64,000 nt of DNA from NCBI RefSeq assembly GCF_000250655.1, contig NC_016935.1, positions 629,501 through 693,500 of the forward strand, given 5' to 3'. Both the position numbers and the translations under genes were made by a program. Source of the stretch: Paenibacillus mucilaginosus 3016 (GTDB lineage Bacteria; Bacillota; Bacilli; Paenibacillales; NBRC-103111). This document shows positions 29,240 through 37,652 of the stretch, piece after piece (the first letter of the stretch is position 1; every line of letters starts with the position of its first letter). Under the pieces are notes generated by a model that was given only the letters and a program-made list of their open reading frames with translations, ran no database searches and was not told where the DNA came from.

Positions 29240-30130
29240 AAAAAGTAAATGTGCATATCGTTACCTATAATAGTCAGGATGATATTGCGGAGTGTCTGAT
29301 GGCTGTTTTGGAGAAGACGTATCCCCTTCATCAGATTATGGTGATCGATAATCAATCACAGGACAACACGGTCCAAGTACTCCATAGGCTTCAAGACCGA
29401 GGAATCACGGTGTTTGCCAATAAGGAGAACAACGGGTTTGCCGGTGGGCATAATCAGGCGATTCGCATGGCCGATCCTGAGGTGGATTACTATCTTGTAC
29501 TGAATCCGGATGTCAAATTGCATCCGGATTATGTTGTTTCTCTGGTTGAGGCCATAGAAAAGGACCCTGCGATTGGAAGTGCAACAGGTATGCTGGTGTT
29601 CACCGAAAACCCAACGGTTATCGATAGTACGGGCCTGCGTATCAATAAAGCCAGGAGAGCCTTCGATCGGGGACAAGGGGAAGCTGCGGATCGCTGGAAT
29701 CTAGGAGATGAGGTATTCGGCGTTTCCGGGGCAGCAGCGTTCTATTCCAAAAGAAGACGTTGATGTGGCTTGGAGAAGCCGTGTGCTGGGGTGGAAAGCC
29801 CTCTATGTACCGGAGGCCAAGGGGTTTCATCGCCGCGGCTGGAAGAAGGGCTCCCGAGGGGCGATCCCGCTTCGGATTCGGCGCTATTCTTACATCAACC
29901 GATATAAAATGATGCTGAAAAACGACCGGCTGCTCGAATTCCTGAAACAATGCATTCCGCTGCTGATGTATGAGCTTCCAAGCTTACTTTACTTCCTTGT
30001 GAGAGAACCCTAGGTGTTTGGAGCATGGAAATCAGTTTGGGGGAAGTGGAGTGAGATTCGACGGAAAAGGGCATACATCCAAAGCAGAAGGAAGTCGGAA
30101 TGGAAAGAGATTTATAGATATTTTGAGTAA
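29236..30130 (+). pseudogene. Decayed family 2 glycosyltransferase (internal deletion plus premature stop)
   Basis: Starts at an ATG overlapping the rmlD stop: VNVHIVTYNSQDD, MVIDNQSQDNT, ENNGFAGGHNQAIR and LVLNPDVKLHP are typical GT2 motifs. At about 29748-29752 GVSGAAAFYSK runs directly into the EDVDVAWRSRVLGWKALY motif in another frame. Comparison with intact relatives, such as the next gene (VRK, about 16 residues, then GEDIDWCYR), indicates a deletion of roughly 50 bases that removed the DEDFFAY-like segment and shifted frame. A second lesion is TAG at 30011-30013; beyond it the same frame stays open for 38 more residues to TAA at 30128-30130. Probably a dead transferase of the ancestral cluster. 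Confidence 0.8.
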
Positions 30131-30162
30131 TGGCCCTGCGTTCCACTCTTCCTAGTATTTCA

Positions 30163-30171
30163 TGATATAAT
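30163..30171 (+). promoter_or_regulatory. Extended -10 promoter
   Basis: TGATATAAT is a perfect extended -10 element (TGnTATAAT) 34 bases before the next start codon. No strong -35 is seen. It would separately express the glycosyltransferase and initiating transferase downstream of the pseudogene. Confidence 0.5.
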
Positions 30172-30204
30172 ACAACTATATGTCATGCTATGTGGAGAAG
30201 TTTA

Positions 30205-31068
30205 ATGGACTTGAGTATTATTATTCTTAACTATAACACACGTGAATTAACGCTTCAGTGTCTGGAATCCGTTTATCAATCGCAAGGCTGCAGTTTAGAA
30301 GTCATCGTGGTGGACAATGCTTCAAAAGATGATTCGGTTGCAACTATTGGGAGAGAATATCCGTCAGTTACATTGGTAGCCAACTCAGCTAATGTCGGGT
30401 ACTCCAAAGGGAACAATCAGGGGATGCTTTTAGCTAAAGGGCGGTATATTCTTCTACTGAATTCCGATACTGTCATCGAGCGGGATACGCTTAAGATTAT
30501 GGTCGATTTGATGGACAAAAACCCGCGCTTCGGTGCGGCAGGCTGCAAAATCGTACTGCCTGACGGTTCCTTGGACAAAGCGTGCAAACGAGGCTTTCCT
30601 ACACCTTCGGCTTCCTTTTATTATGCATTCGGGATCTCCAAATTGTTCCCCAAATCGGCTAAATTCAATCAGTATCAGTTGAGTCATCTGGATCCTGATG
30701 AGGAATATCCGGTGGATTGTCTCGTCGGTGCTTTCATGATGGTTCGAAAAGAGGCCATTGAGCAGGTAGGCATGCTGGATGAGGAATTTTTTATGTATGG
30801 CGAGGATATTGACTGGTGCTATAGAATAAAGCAGGCTGGATGGGAGATTTATTACTACCCCAGAACGCAGATCATTCATTACAAGGGCGCGAGCAGTCGC
30901 CGTAAGCCATTTAAGATCATTTATGAATTCCATAGAGCCATGTTTCTTTTCCATAAAAAACACTTTCAGCGTAAGTATTCTTTCGTGACTAACGGGTTGG
31001 TTTACGCTGGAATCAGCATAAAATTAATACTATCCATATTGATGAACCGGTTCGGGTCTGTGAGGTGA
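30205..31068 (+). CDS. Family 2 glycosyltransferase (rhamnosyltransferase-like)
   Basis: A 287-residue GT-A enzyme: LSIIILNYNTRELTLQCLESV, VVDNASKDDS, ANVGYSKGNNQGM, LLNSDTVIE (DxD-type), and DEEFFMYGEDIDWCYR, the acceptor motif of rhamnosyltransferases. C-terminal membrane-associating helix. The ATG at 30205 has GGAG 7 bases upstream and fits the fold start; an in-frame ATG at 30190 does not. It probably adds rhamnose to the glycan, using the product of rmlABCD. Confidence 0.88.
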   Translation: MDLSIIILNYNTRELTLQCLESVYQSQGCSLEVIVVDNASKDDSVATIGREYPSVTLVANSANVGYSKGNNQGMLLAKGRYILLLNSDTVIERDTLKIMVDLMDKNPRFGAAGCKIVLPDGSLDKACKRGFPTPSASFYYAFGISKLFPKSAKFNQYQLSHLDPDEEYPVDCLVGAFMMVRKEAIEQVGMLDEEFFMYGEDIDWCYRIKQAGWEIYYYPRTQIIHYKGASSRRKPFKIIYEFHRAMFLFHKKHFQRKYSFVTNGLVYAGISIKLILSILMNRFGSVR

Positions 31069-31075
31069 GAAAAGA

Positions 31076-32482
31076 GTGGTTAGACAAAGCCAAGGCTTTT
31101 TGTCCCAATTATACGCACTAACGGATTTTCTATGTATTCAGATCGTCTTTCTGTTTTCTTGGTGGTTGAAATTCAAAAGCGGCTGGATCCCGCATGAGAA
31201 CCCGCTGCCTATCGAAATGTATGCCTTGTGGAGCATGGTCTATGGCGCTGTCGCCATCTTTCTCAGCTACTTCTCGAATTTTTATACACCAAAACGGAAA
31301 AAGAGGTTCTCATACGAGCTCTTCACCATTATACAAATCAATGTCGTCAGCCTGCTGATTTTGCTCAGCTTCTTGTTTATTTTTAAAGAAATAGATATTT
31401 CCCGTTCTTACCTGCTGCTGTATTTGGTATCCAATATTCTTGCTATTAGTTTTTACCGATACACACTGAAGATATCGCTTAAGAAATTTAGACAAAAAGG
31501 CTACAACAAGCAGTTTGTTCTTATTTTGGGAGCGGGATCACTGGGCAAACGGTTTTATGCCAACCTGAATCGGCATCCGGAACTCGGATATGAGGTTGTA
31601 GGCTTTCTGGATGATTTCCAGAAGGAGCATGAACCGGGGTTTGAGAATTACAAGCCTATCGTAGGCCAGATCACTGAGTTGGAAGTCATTCTGCAGAATC
31701 TGCTTGTGGATGAGGTCATCATTGCGCTGCCGCTGAATGCCCATCACAAGTACGGCAAGATTATTAATATCTGCGAGAAGGCCGGCGTCAAAACCTTGAT
31801 TATCCCGGATTATTTTGATTATCTGCCATCCAAGCCTTATTTCGATAACTTTGCGGGTATGCCGCTCATCAACGTGCGCGATATTCCCTTGGATGAGTTC
31901 CGCAACCGTTTCTTAAAACGCGCCTTCGATATTATCTTCTCCCTCGCGGCGATTCTTATGACGCTGCCGCTGCTGGTGTTGATCGCGATTGGCGTTAAGC
32001 TCACTTCGCCGGGGCCGGTGATCTTCAAGCAGGAGCGTGTCGGGCTGAACCGACGGACGTTCATGATGTATAAGTTCCGCTCGATGCGGGTGCAGACGGA
32101 TGGTACATCCGATACGGGGTGGACGACGGAGAATGACCCGAGGAAGACGAAGTTCGGTACGTTCCTGCGCAAGACGAGTCTGGATGAGCTGCCGCAGTTC
32201 TTCAATGTACTCTTTGGTCACATGAGTGTCGTGGGCCCACGTCCGGAGCGGCCGTACTTCGTGGAACAGTTTAAGGAAGAGATCCCGAAATATATGGTCA
32301 AACACCACATCCGCCCTGGCATTACCGGGTGGGCGCAGTCCAATGGCCTGCGTGGGGATACCTCCATTGAAGACCGGATCAAGTATGATATCTTTTATAT
32401 CGAGAATTGGAGCTTCCTCTTCGATATTAAGATCATCTGGAAGACGATCGTCAATGGCTTCGTCAATAAGAACGCTTATTAG
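31076..32482 (+). CDS. Undecaprenyl-phosphate sugar phosphotransferase (WbaP/WsaP/WcaJ family)
   Basis: Initiates glycan assembly by moving hexose-1-phosphate onto undecaprenyl phosphate. 468 residues: four membrane helices (about 10-125), a Rossmann-like CoA-binding domain (ILGAGSLGKRFYANL near 148), a fifth hydrophobic segment, and the bacterial sugar-transferase domain (KRAFDIIFSL, FKQERVGLNRRTFMMYKFRSM, TSLDELPQFFNVLFG, MSVVGPRPERPYFV, RPGITGWAQ). GTG start with GAGGTGAG upstream. WsaP and WsfP play this role in S-layer glycan clusters, with galactose as the first sugar; the sugar here is not known. Confidence 0.93.
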   Translation: MVRQSQGFLSQLYALTDFLCIQIVFLFSWWLKFKSGWIPHENPLPIEMYALWSMVYGAVAIFLSYFSNFYTPKRKKRFSYELFTIIQINVVSLLILLSFLFIFKEIDISRSYLLLYLVSNILAISFYRYTLKISLKKFRQKGYNKQFVLILGAGSLGKRFYANLNRHPELGYEVVGFLDDFQKEHEPGFENYKPIVGQITELEVILQNLLVDEVIIALPLNAHHKYGKIINICEKAGVKTLIIPDYFDYLPSKPYFDNFAGMPLINVRDIPLDEFRNRFLKRAFDIIFSLAAILMTLPLLVLIAIGVKLTSPGPVIFKQERVGLNRRTFMMYKFRSMRVQTDGTSDTGWTTENDPRKTKFGTFLRKTSLDELPQFFNVLFGHMSVVGPRPERPYFVEQFKEEIPKYMVKHHIRPGITGWAQSNGLRGDTSIEDRIKYDIFYIENWSFLFDIKIIWKTIVNGFVNKNAY

Positions 32483-32494
32483 TAGTATTGATCT

Positions 32495-32522
32495 AGGGCC
32501 ATCTAGCATTAATGATGGCCCT
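32495..32522 (+). terminator. Hairpin after the initiating transferase
   Basis: AGGGCCATC and GATGGCCCT (9 bp, perfect) around a 10-base loop, without a T run. It may attenuate or stabilise the transcript end between the native-composition and AT-rich parts. Confidence 0.45.
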
Positions 32523-32569
32523 TCATGTACAATTTGACTTTGATCCTATACATAAGGTGCGGGGTAAAC

Positions 32570-34489
32570 TTGAATAAGAAAATAATATTTGGTGTTTTAA
32601 TGCTTTTTCTGGCTTGCTTGGTTGAGATATTTGCGTTTAATTATAAATATTTTTCGTTTCCCTCTAGAGATACAATTAATATTCAGCCTGACGAAATTAT
32701 TCTTAAAGACTTTGATGTGCTTTCCCCCGGCGTTTATAAATCAGTATCTAATGACCCCTGGATAGAAAATAAAATAAATAAGACAATCTACTCTATAGAG
32801 CTCAAAGCAGAGTATCCCAATAATTCTATCTTGCAGTTTTATTTTAAAGAACAAAATAACACTTCTTATAGTGAGAATAACTCCGAAAAGCTAATAACAG
32901 ATAAAAACAAACAGACATACTCAATAGTGTTAAAAACACCTAAAAAAATTGAAGATTTACGAATTGATCTCACTGACAAAGCCGACACAGTAATTCATTT
33001 AAAATCTATCAAACTCAATTCGATACCTCTATTTGATTTTAATATTTTAAGATTTATTATAATTATTACAACTGAACTTATCTGCCTCTTATTATTTTTA
33101 TTCATAAAAACAAGAACTGCTAAAAATTTAGTTGAAAGAATGAAACCACACCATATTTTCCTCATTGCTTCATTTGTGTTTGGGAGCGCTTGGTTGGTAT
33201 TGGTTCCTCCTTTCCAAGCAGCTGATGAATTTTTTCACTTTTATCGTTCGTATGAAATATCAGAGGGGAACTTTGTTAGTCAAAAATTGAAGGGGCAAGT
33301 AGGAAACTATCTCCCAAAGTCAATAAAAGACTTCGAGGTTGCAATCGGTGCACATACCATCACACGTAATTATCAAAATAAAGAAGATATTAATAATATA
33401 AAGAAAGCTTCAATGATATACCCATCTGTTGAACGAGAATTCATTAATTTTTCTGCAGCATCAGTTTATCATCCCATAGTATATTTACCCCAAGCCATTG
33501 GGATAAAATTAGGGAGGGGGTTTAATCTTAGTCTGTTGTCAATGTTTTATCTTGGAAGATTGATGAATTTAATAGTTTATATTTGTATAACCTATTTAGC
33601 CATTCGTTTACTTCCAAAACTTAAATATGGGCTATTGTTGCTAGCAGTAATGCCTATGACTATTAATCAAGCTGCTTCTTTAAGTGCTGATGCATTAACA
33701 AACGCTATTTTATTTTTATTTATTGCATATATTATGTATTTAACATTTGATAATAGAGTTCAATATATTTCAAAAAAACAATTCTTCCTACTGTTGTTTG
33801 TTGTAATTATTGTAGCAGCCTCCAAAAATGCTTACTTTTTTTTCTGTTTTTTAATTCTTATCATTCCAGTAAAAAAGATGAGAACCTTTAAGCAATTTAT
33901 TATTAGTATATCAACTATCATTATTGCTTGTGTTACCGTAGTCCTGTCGTGGGCATTTATTGTAAAAGGTCTTAATATAACTTTTCCTAATGATCCAAGA
34001 GTACAACTGGAATCAATATTATATAATCCGTATCTATTTATTGGTAAGTTAATCAATACTTTTATAGAATTTGACTATCTATATGTTCAGTTTTTCGGAG
34101 TATTTGGTTGGGGAGAGACAGCAGCTCCTTATTTTGCAGCTATAATATTTGTAATTTTATTGGTGTCTAATCTAGTTAGTGAAATGAAGAATAATACTAG
34201 TAGTGAGAACAATGTAAAGCAAGGAATAGTTCTGTTATTTATTGGTATTTTATCCACAGTAGTTATTCAATCGATGCTCTATCTAACATGGACTCAAGAG
34301 AATGGAAATGTTATTTATGGATTGCAGGGAAGGTATTTTATTCCTATTATACTTATTATGATGTACTCATTTTATTTATTAGCTCCAATATTAAAAAAAA
34401 TAAATAAGCAGTATATCTATATACTATTAATATTCATTATTTTACTAGTTTCTTTGGACAAAGTACTTAGGAGATTTTGGCTGTTGTAG
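32570..34489 (+). CDS. DUF2142-like polytopic membrane protein (possible GT-C glycosyltransferase)
   Basis: About 639 residues. One N-terminal membrane helix, an extracytoplasmic beta-rich domain (about 35-155, including LRIDLTDKADTVIHLKSIKL), then about 11 helices. The first large outer loop has WLVLVPPFQAADEFFHFYRSYEIS, the acidic PPxQxxDExxHF motif of DUF2142, a family thought to resemble GT-C transferases, and VYHPIVYLPQAIGIKLG. I choose TTG at 32570 (AAGGTG upstream) because the ATG at 32525 falls next to the hairpin and lacks a ribosome site. Very AT-rich. The following genes suggest it uses a polyprenyl-phosphate sugar outside the membrane. Confidence 0.72.
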   Translation: MNKKIIFGVLMLFLACLVEIFAFNYKYFSFPSRDTINIQPDEIILKDFDVLSPGVYKSVSNDPWIENKINKTIYSIELKAEYPNNSILQFYFKEQNNTSYSENNSEKLITDKNKQTYSIVLKTPKKIEDLRIDLTDKADTVIHLKSIKLNSIPLFDFNILRFIIIITTELICLLLFLFIKTRTAKNLVERMKPHHIFLIASFVFGSAWLVLVPPFQAADEFFHFYRSYEISEGNFVSQKLKGQVGNYLPKSIKDFEVAIGAHTITRNYQNKEDINNIKKASMIYPSVEREFINFSAASVYHPIVYLPQAIGIKLGRGFNLSLLSMFYLGRLMNLIVYICITYLAIRLLPKLKYGLLLLAVMPMTINQAASLSADALTNAILFLFIAYIMYLTFDNRVQYISKKQFFLLLFVVIIVAASKNAYFFFCFLILIIPVKKMRTFKQFIISISTIIIACVTVVLSWAFIVKGLNITFPNDPRVQLESILYNPYLFIGKLINTFIEFDYLYVQFFGVFGWGETAAPYFAAIIFVILLVSNLVSEMKNNTSSENNVKQGIVLLFIGILSTVVIQSMLYLTWTQENGNVIYGLQGRYFIPIILIMMYSFYLLAPILKKINKQYIYILLIFIILLVSLDKVLRRFWLL

Positions 34490-34542
34490 GATATGGTTTG
34501 GTAATATTTGGGTTATAATTCTGAAATGGGGATTGAATAACG

Positions 34543-35250
34543 GTGATAAAAAATAGAACCTTAGTTATTATTCCTGCTTATAATGAGGAAAAAAGCATCG
34601 CTCATGTTATTGGAGAGATCCAGCATTACGTACCGACCGCTGACGTTGTGGTAGTTAATGATGGATCAAAGGACCGTACAGCGGAAGTAGCTAAATGGGC
34701 GGGGGCTAAAGTGATTACCATGCCTTTTAATGTGGGGATTGGTGGGGGAATGCAGACCGGTTACCTATACGCTCAAAGGAATGGCTACGATTATGCGGTC
34801 CAAATTGATGCCGATGGTCAGCACAATGCTGCAGACCTGCCAAAGCTTTTGAAGGCGGCTGAAAATAATGACCTTGTGATTGGATCGCGTTATGTCACAA
34901 AGACAGCTTACAGTTCAACTCTTATGAGAAGAATTGGAATGATCTTCTTCTCAAATGTCGTAACCATGCTTACTCACCAGAAATTTACGGATACTACAAG
35001 TGGCTATAGGGTAGCTAACAAAAAAGTAATAGACCTTTATTGTAACTACTATCCTATGGATTATCCGGAAGTAGAGGCTATTGTGTATCTAAAGTATAAA
35101 GGCTGCACTCTTCACGAAGTCTCAACGGAAATGCGTAATCGTATGGAAGGGGAAAGCTCAATAAATGCATTTAAGTCTGTCTATTACATGTTTAAAGTAA
35201 CCTTGTCTCTGTTCATGAATGCATTGCGGTTTTCTAAAGCGAGGGTTTAG
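34543..35250 (+). CDS. DPM1-like family 2 glycosyltransferase (polyprenyl-phosphate sugar synthase)
   Basis: A 235-residue soluble GT-A enzyme: LVIIPAYNEEKSIAHVI, VVNDGSKDRTAEVA, PFNVGIGGGMQTGYLYA, QIDADGQHNAADLPKLL (DxD) and DTTSGYRVANKKVIDLY. This set is typical of dolichol/undecaprenyl-phosphate mannose or glucose synthases. GTG start with GGGGA upstream; a TATAAT lies at 34514-34519. Only 2 bases separate it from the DUF2304 gene. It likely loads a sugar on the lipid carrier for extracytoplasmic use. Confidence 0.88.
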   Translation: MIKNRTLVIIPAYNEEKSIAHVIGEIQHYVPTADVVVVNDGSKDRTAEVAKWAGAKVITMPFNVGIGGGMQTGYLYAQRNGYDYAVQIDADGQHNAADLPKLLKAAENNDLVIGSRYVTKTAYSSTLMRRIGMIFFSNVVTMLTHQKFTDTTSGYRVANKKVIDLYCNYYPMDYPEVEAIVYLKYKGCTLHEVSTEMRNRMEGESSINAFKSVYYMFKVTLSLFMNALRFSKARV

Positions 35251-35252
35251 CG

Positions 35253-35594
35253 ATGAGTGTTTACACATTATCAATTATATTTTCAATTTTGTTTCTACTA
35301 GTAATTCTTGATATGGTACGTAGGCAAAAGTTAAAAGAGCAATATTCTTTACTTTGGATATTGTTTGGGATTGTTCTTTTTATTATTTCAATAAATGTAA
35401 AATTGGTCGAAGTAGTGGCCGCAATGCTTGGTGTATTATACGCACCTGCTCTTATTTTCCTATTCGGTTTACTATTTTGCTTTGTCTTTATTCTTCATTT
35501 AACTATGGTTATATCTAAATTGACAGACAGAGTTCTAAGGCTTAGTCAAGCTGTCGCTATTATGGAACAAGAAAGAAAATTAGAAAATGACTAA
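35253..35594 (+). CDS. DUF2304 family small membrane protein
   Basis: A 113-residue protein with three hydrophobic helices (about 4-22, 31-50, 60-90) and a charged C terminus (RVLRLSQAVAIMEQERKLEND). LLWILFGIVLFI and the overall form fit DUF2304, a family commonly next to DPM-like glycosyltransferases. Overlaps the next gene by 8 bases. Probably a partner or membrane tether of the transferase; no catalytic motif is visible. Confidence 0.78.
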   Translation: MSVYTLSIIFSILFLLVILDMVRRQKLKEQYSLLWILFGIVLFIISINVKLVEVVAAMLGVLYAPALIFLFGLLFCFVFILHLTMVISKLTDRVLRLSQAVAIMEQERKLEND

Positions 35595-35922
35595 TTACCT
35601 TATTTTATTGGGCAATATTTTGCTCCTGGTTACTGGACAGATTTTATTTAAACTAGGCATTCAAAAAATTGGCCCATTGAACTTATGGAAGGCAATTTTT
35701 TCGCCTTATATTCTAAGTGGACTAGCTTTATACGGGGTTGCTACAGCATTATGGTTTGTTGTATTAAGTAGAATGAACCTAAGTGTAGCATACCCTTTGC
35801 AAAGTCTAGCTTATGTTCTGGGATTACTGGCTGCTTATTTTGTATTTGGAGAAGTCATCACGGTTTCCAAATGGGTTGGTGTAGCGGCAATTTTATTTGG
35901 TTCATATATGATAGCCAGGTAA
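35587..35922 (+). CDS. EamA/SMR-like four-helix transporter (candidate lipid-sugar flippase)
   Basis: A 111-residue protein with four membrane helices and the motif LSVAYPLQSLAYVLGLLAAYFVFGE, as in ArnE/ArnF-type undecaprenyl-phosphate-sugar flippases and SMR proteins. It overlaps the DUF2304 gene. Together with the DPM-like synthase and the DUF2142 protein it would complete a synthase-flippase-transferase set for outer-face sugar addition. Followed by a terminator. Confidence 0.8.
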   Translation: MTNYLILLGNILLLVTGQILFKLGIQKIGPLNLWKAIFSPYILSGLALYGVATALWFVVLSRMNLSVAYPLQSLAYVLGLLAAYFVFGEVITVSKWVGVAAILFGSYMIAR

Positions 35923-35930
35923 CTAATTTA

Positions 35931-35962
35931 ACTCCTCCAACCAACGGTTGCAGGAGTTTTTT
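35931..35962 (+). terminator. Terminator closing the glycan cluster
   Basis: ACTCCTCCAACC pairs with GGTTGCAGGAGT with one mismatch, then six T residues. Confidence 0.85.
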
Positions 35963-36053
35963 CTTTGTACCCCTTGTCTGCATATTGGGCCAAGTCCCCA
36001 CATAGACATGTTATCAGATGGAATCTTGACTATGGCGTGGAGGGGATGAAGGG

Positions 36054-37454
36054 ATGCGTCGGTATACATGGGTAGTCGCCCTTGTGATGTTGTGTATGGC
36101 CTTGGTGGTGACCGGCTGCGGGAAGAAGGATGCGGGTTCGATCGTGAAGGATTTGGACAAGGTGGTCGGCAGCATGAAGAGCTATCATGCCAAAGGGGTC
36201 ATGAAGCTCAATACGAGTGCGGAAGCGCAGGAGTATGAGGTGGAAGTGTGCTTCCAGGCAGAATCGTATTATCGGATCTCGCTGACCAACGCGAAGAAGG
36301 ATATTACCCAGATCGTACTGCGCAACGATGACGGCGTTTTTGTACTGACACCTCATCTGAACAAAAGCTTCCGCTTCCAGAGCGATTGGCCGAACAATCA
36401 GGGACAAGTCTATCTGTACCAGTCGCTTGTAGAAAGCATTGTAAACGATACGGACCGCCAGTTCGCAGAGGATGAGAAAGCGTACGTGTTCGATGTAGCG
36501 GCGAACTATCAGAACAGCTCGCTGGTACGCCAGAAGATCTGGCTGGATAAGAAGACGTATCAGCCGCAGCATGTGGAAGTATCGGATGCGAGCGCGAATG
36601 TCATGGTGGAGCTGAACTTCAGCGAATTCCAGTTTGACGCGAAGTTTGATAAAGCGCAGTTCGATATGCAGCACAACATGACCGGCTGGCAGATGAAGAC
36701 CCTGCCGACGATGAAGCATGAGGAGGCAGGGAAGGAAAAGGCCGGCGAGGCTGCCGGCAGCACATCGGCGGCGGGCGGCACTTCGGCGAACGGAGTAACG
36801 GGTACAGCAGGTGCGACAGGTGCGACGGGCGGCTCGAACGCAGCCGGCAAAGGCGCTGAGGGCGCCGCAGCGAGCGGTACGGCAGCTGCCGGCACCAGCG
36901 GAGCCGCAGCAGGCAGCACCGCGGCAGAAGGCGCCCACGGCGCCGCTGGGGCCGCTGACACGCACGGCACGGCAGCCGCCGGTGCGGGCACGGCAGGCCA
37001 AGCCGCCGCAGGCGCGGCGGGCCAGGGCACGGCCCCAGCGGCCACCGGCACAGCCGGCCCGGCAGCCGATACCGGAGCCGGATCCAGCGCTGCGGGCTCC
37101 ACGGCGAAGCAGACGGCATCGTTCGGCGTGATTGAGCCGCACTACCTGCCGAGCGGCGTGAAGCGCCAGGACATGACCGAGGTCAAGCTCGGCGAAGACA
37201 AAGCGGTGATGCTGCGCTACTCCGGCAAGTACAACTTCACGCTGCTCGAGTCGCGTCCGACGACCAAGGAAGTGTCCTACCTGCCGGGCGATGTGCTTGA
37301 CCTCGGATTCACGCTGGGCGTGGTCACCGGGGATGCGAAGAAGATGCTCGTGTGGACCTCCGAGGGCGTGGAATTCCGCCTCTCGACAGCGGATCTGCCG
37401 CAGGATGAGATGATCAAGGTTGCCCAGGCGGTTCAGGGTGAATTGGGCAAATAA
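36054..37454 (+). CDS. Outer-surface lipoprotein, LolA-like (YdcC type), with Ala/Gly/Thr-rich insert
   Basis: A 466-residue lipoprotein: signal peptide with lipobox VVTGC (Cys22), then a LolA/DUF4367-like beta region (about 25-225: YHAKGVMKLNT, YYRISLTNAKKD, QIVLRNDDGVFVLTPHLNKSF). A low-complexity Ala/Gly/Thr/Ser stretch of about 140 residues follows (about 225-365). The C-terminal 100 residues (YLPSGVKRQDMTEV, YNFTLLESRP) resemble DUF4367. B. subtilis ydcC also sits just before alr and ndoAI-ndoA. GGAGGGG lies 8 bases before the ATG. The insert is unlike YdcC. Function unknown; a surface sensor or regulator is possible. Confidence 0.8.
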   Translation: MRRYTWVVALVMLCMALVVTGCGKKDAGSIVKDLDKVVGSMKSYHAKGVMKLNTSAEAQEYEVEVCFQAESYYRISLTNAKKDITQIVLRNDDGVFVLTPHLNKSFRFQSDWPNNQGQVYLYQSLVESIVNDTDRQFAEDEKAYVFDVAANYQNSSLVRQKIWLDKKTYQPQHVEVSDASANVMVELNFSEFQFDAKFDKAQFDMQHNMTGWQMKTLPTMKHEEAGKEKAGEAAGSTSAAGGTSANGVTGTAGATGATGGSNAAGKGAEGAAASGTAAAGTSGAAAGSTAAEGAHGAAGAADTHGTAAAGAGTAGQAAAGAAGQGTAPAATGTAGPAADTGAGSSAAGSTAKQTASFGVIEPHYLPSGVKRQDMTEVKLGEDKAVMLRYSGKYNFTLLESRPTTKEVSYLPGDVLDLGFTLGVVTGDAKKMLVWTSEGVEFRLSTADLPQDEMIKVAQAVQGELGK

Positions 37455-37510
37455 ATAACCTATTGGAAGGGTTTCACGGTGCATCCTCTCCGGAATTACC
37501 AATTTCTACG

Positions 37511-37540
37511 TTGACAGGTTGCCGTGGAACGGATTAACAT
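37511..37540 (+). promoter_or_regulatory. SigA-type promoter of alr
   Basis: TTGACA at 37511-37516 and TAACAT at 37535-37540 with an 18-base spacer. It gives a leader of about 105 bases holding the hairpin at 37560-37614. Confidence 0.6.
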
Positions 37541-37559
37541 GGGTTTAGCGATTGACCAT

Positions 37560-37614
37560 CCAGGGAAGCTCTCTCCGGGACGCCTAACAGGCCCCCGAAG
37601 GGTGGCTTCCCTGG
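37560..37614 (+). promoter_or_regulatory. Leader hairpin upstream of alr
   Basis: CCAGGGAAGC and GCTTCCCTGG are perfect 10-base complements around a GC-rich interior, followed by GTTTTG. It could act as an attenuator or a weak upstream terminator. Confidence 0.4.
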
Positions 37615-37652
37615 GTTTTGTAAGATCTATTGAGGCAGAAGAAGGTGGAGGA

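Noticed and set aside
29185..29763. Upstream start for the broken glycosyltransferase at 29185
   Set aside because: It lies within rmlD; the ATG at 29236 overlapping the rmlD stop opens the typical GT2 fold.
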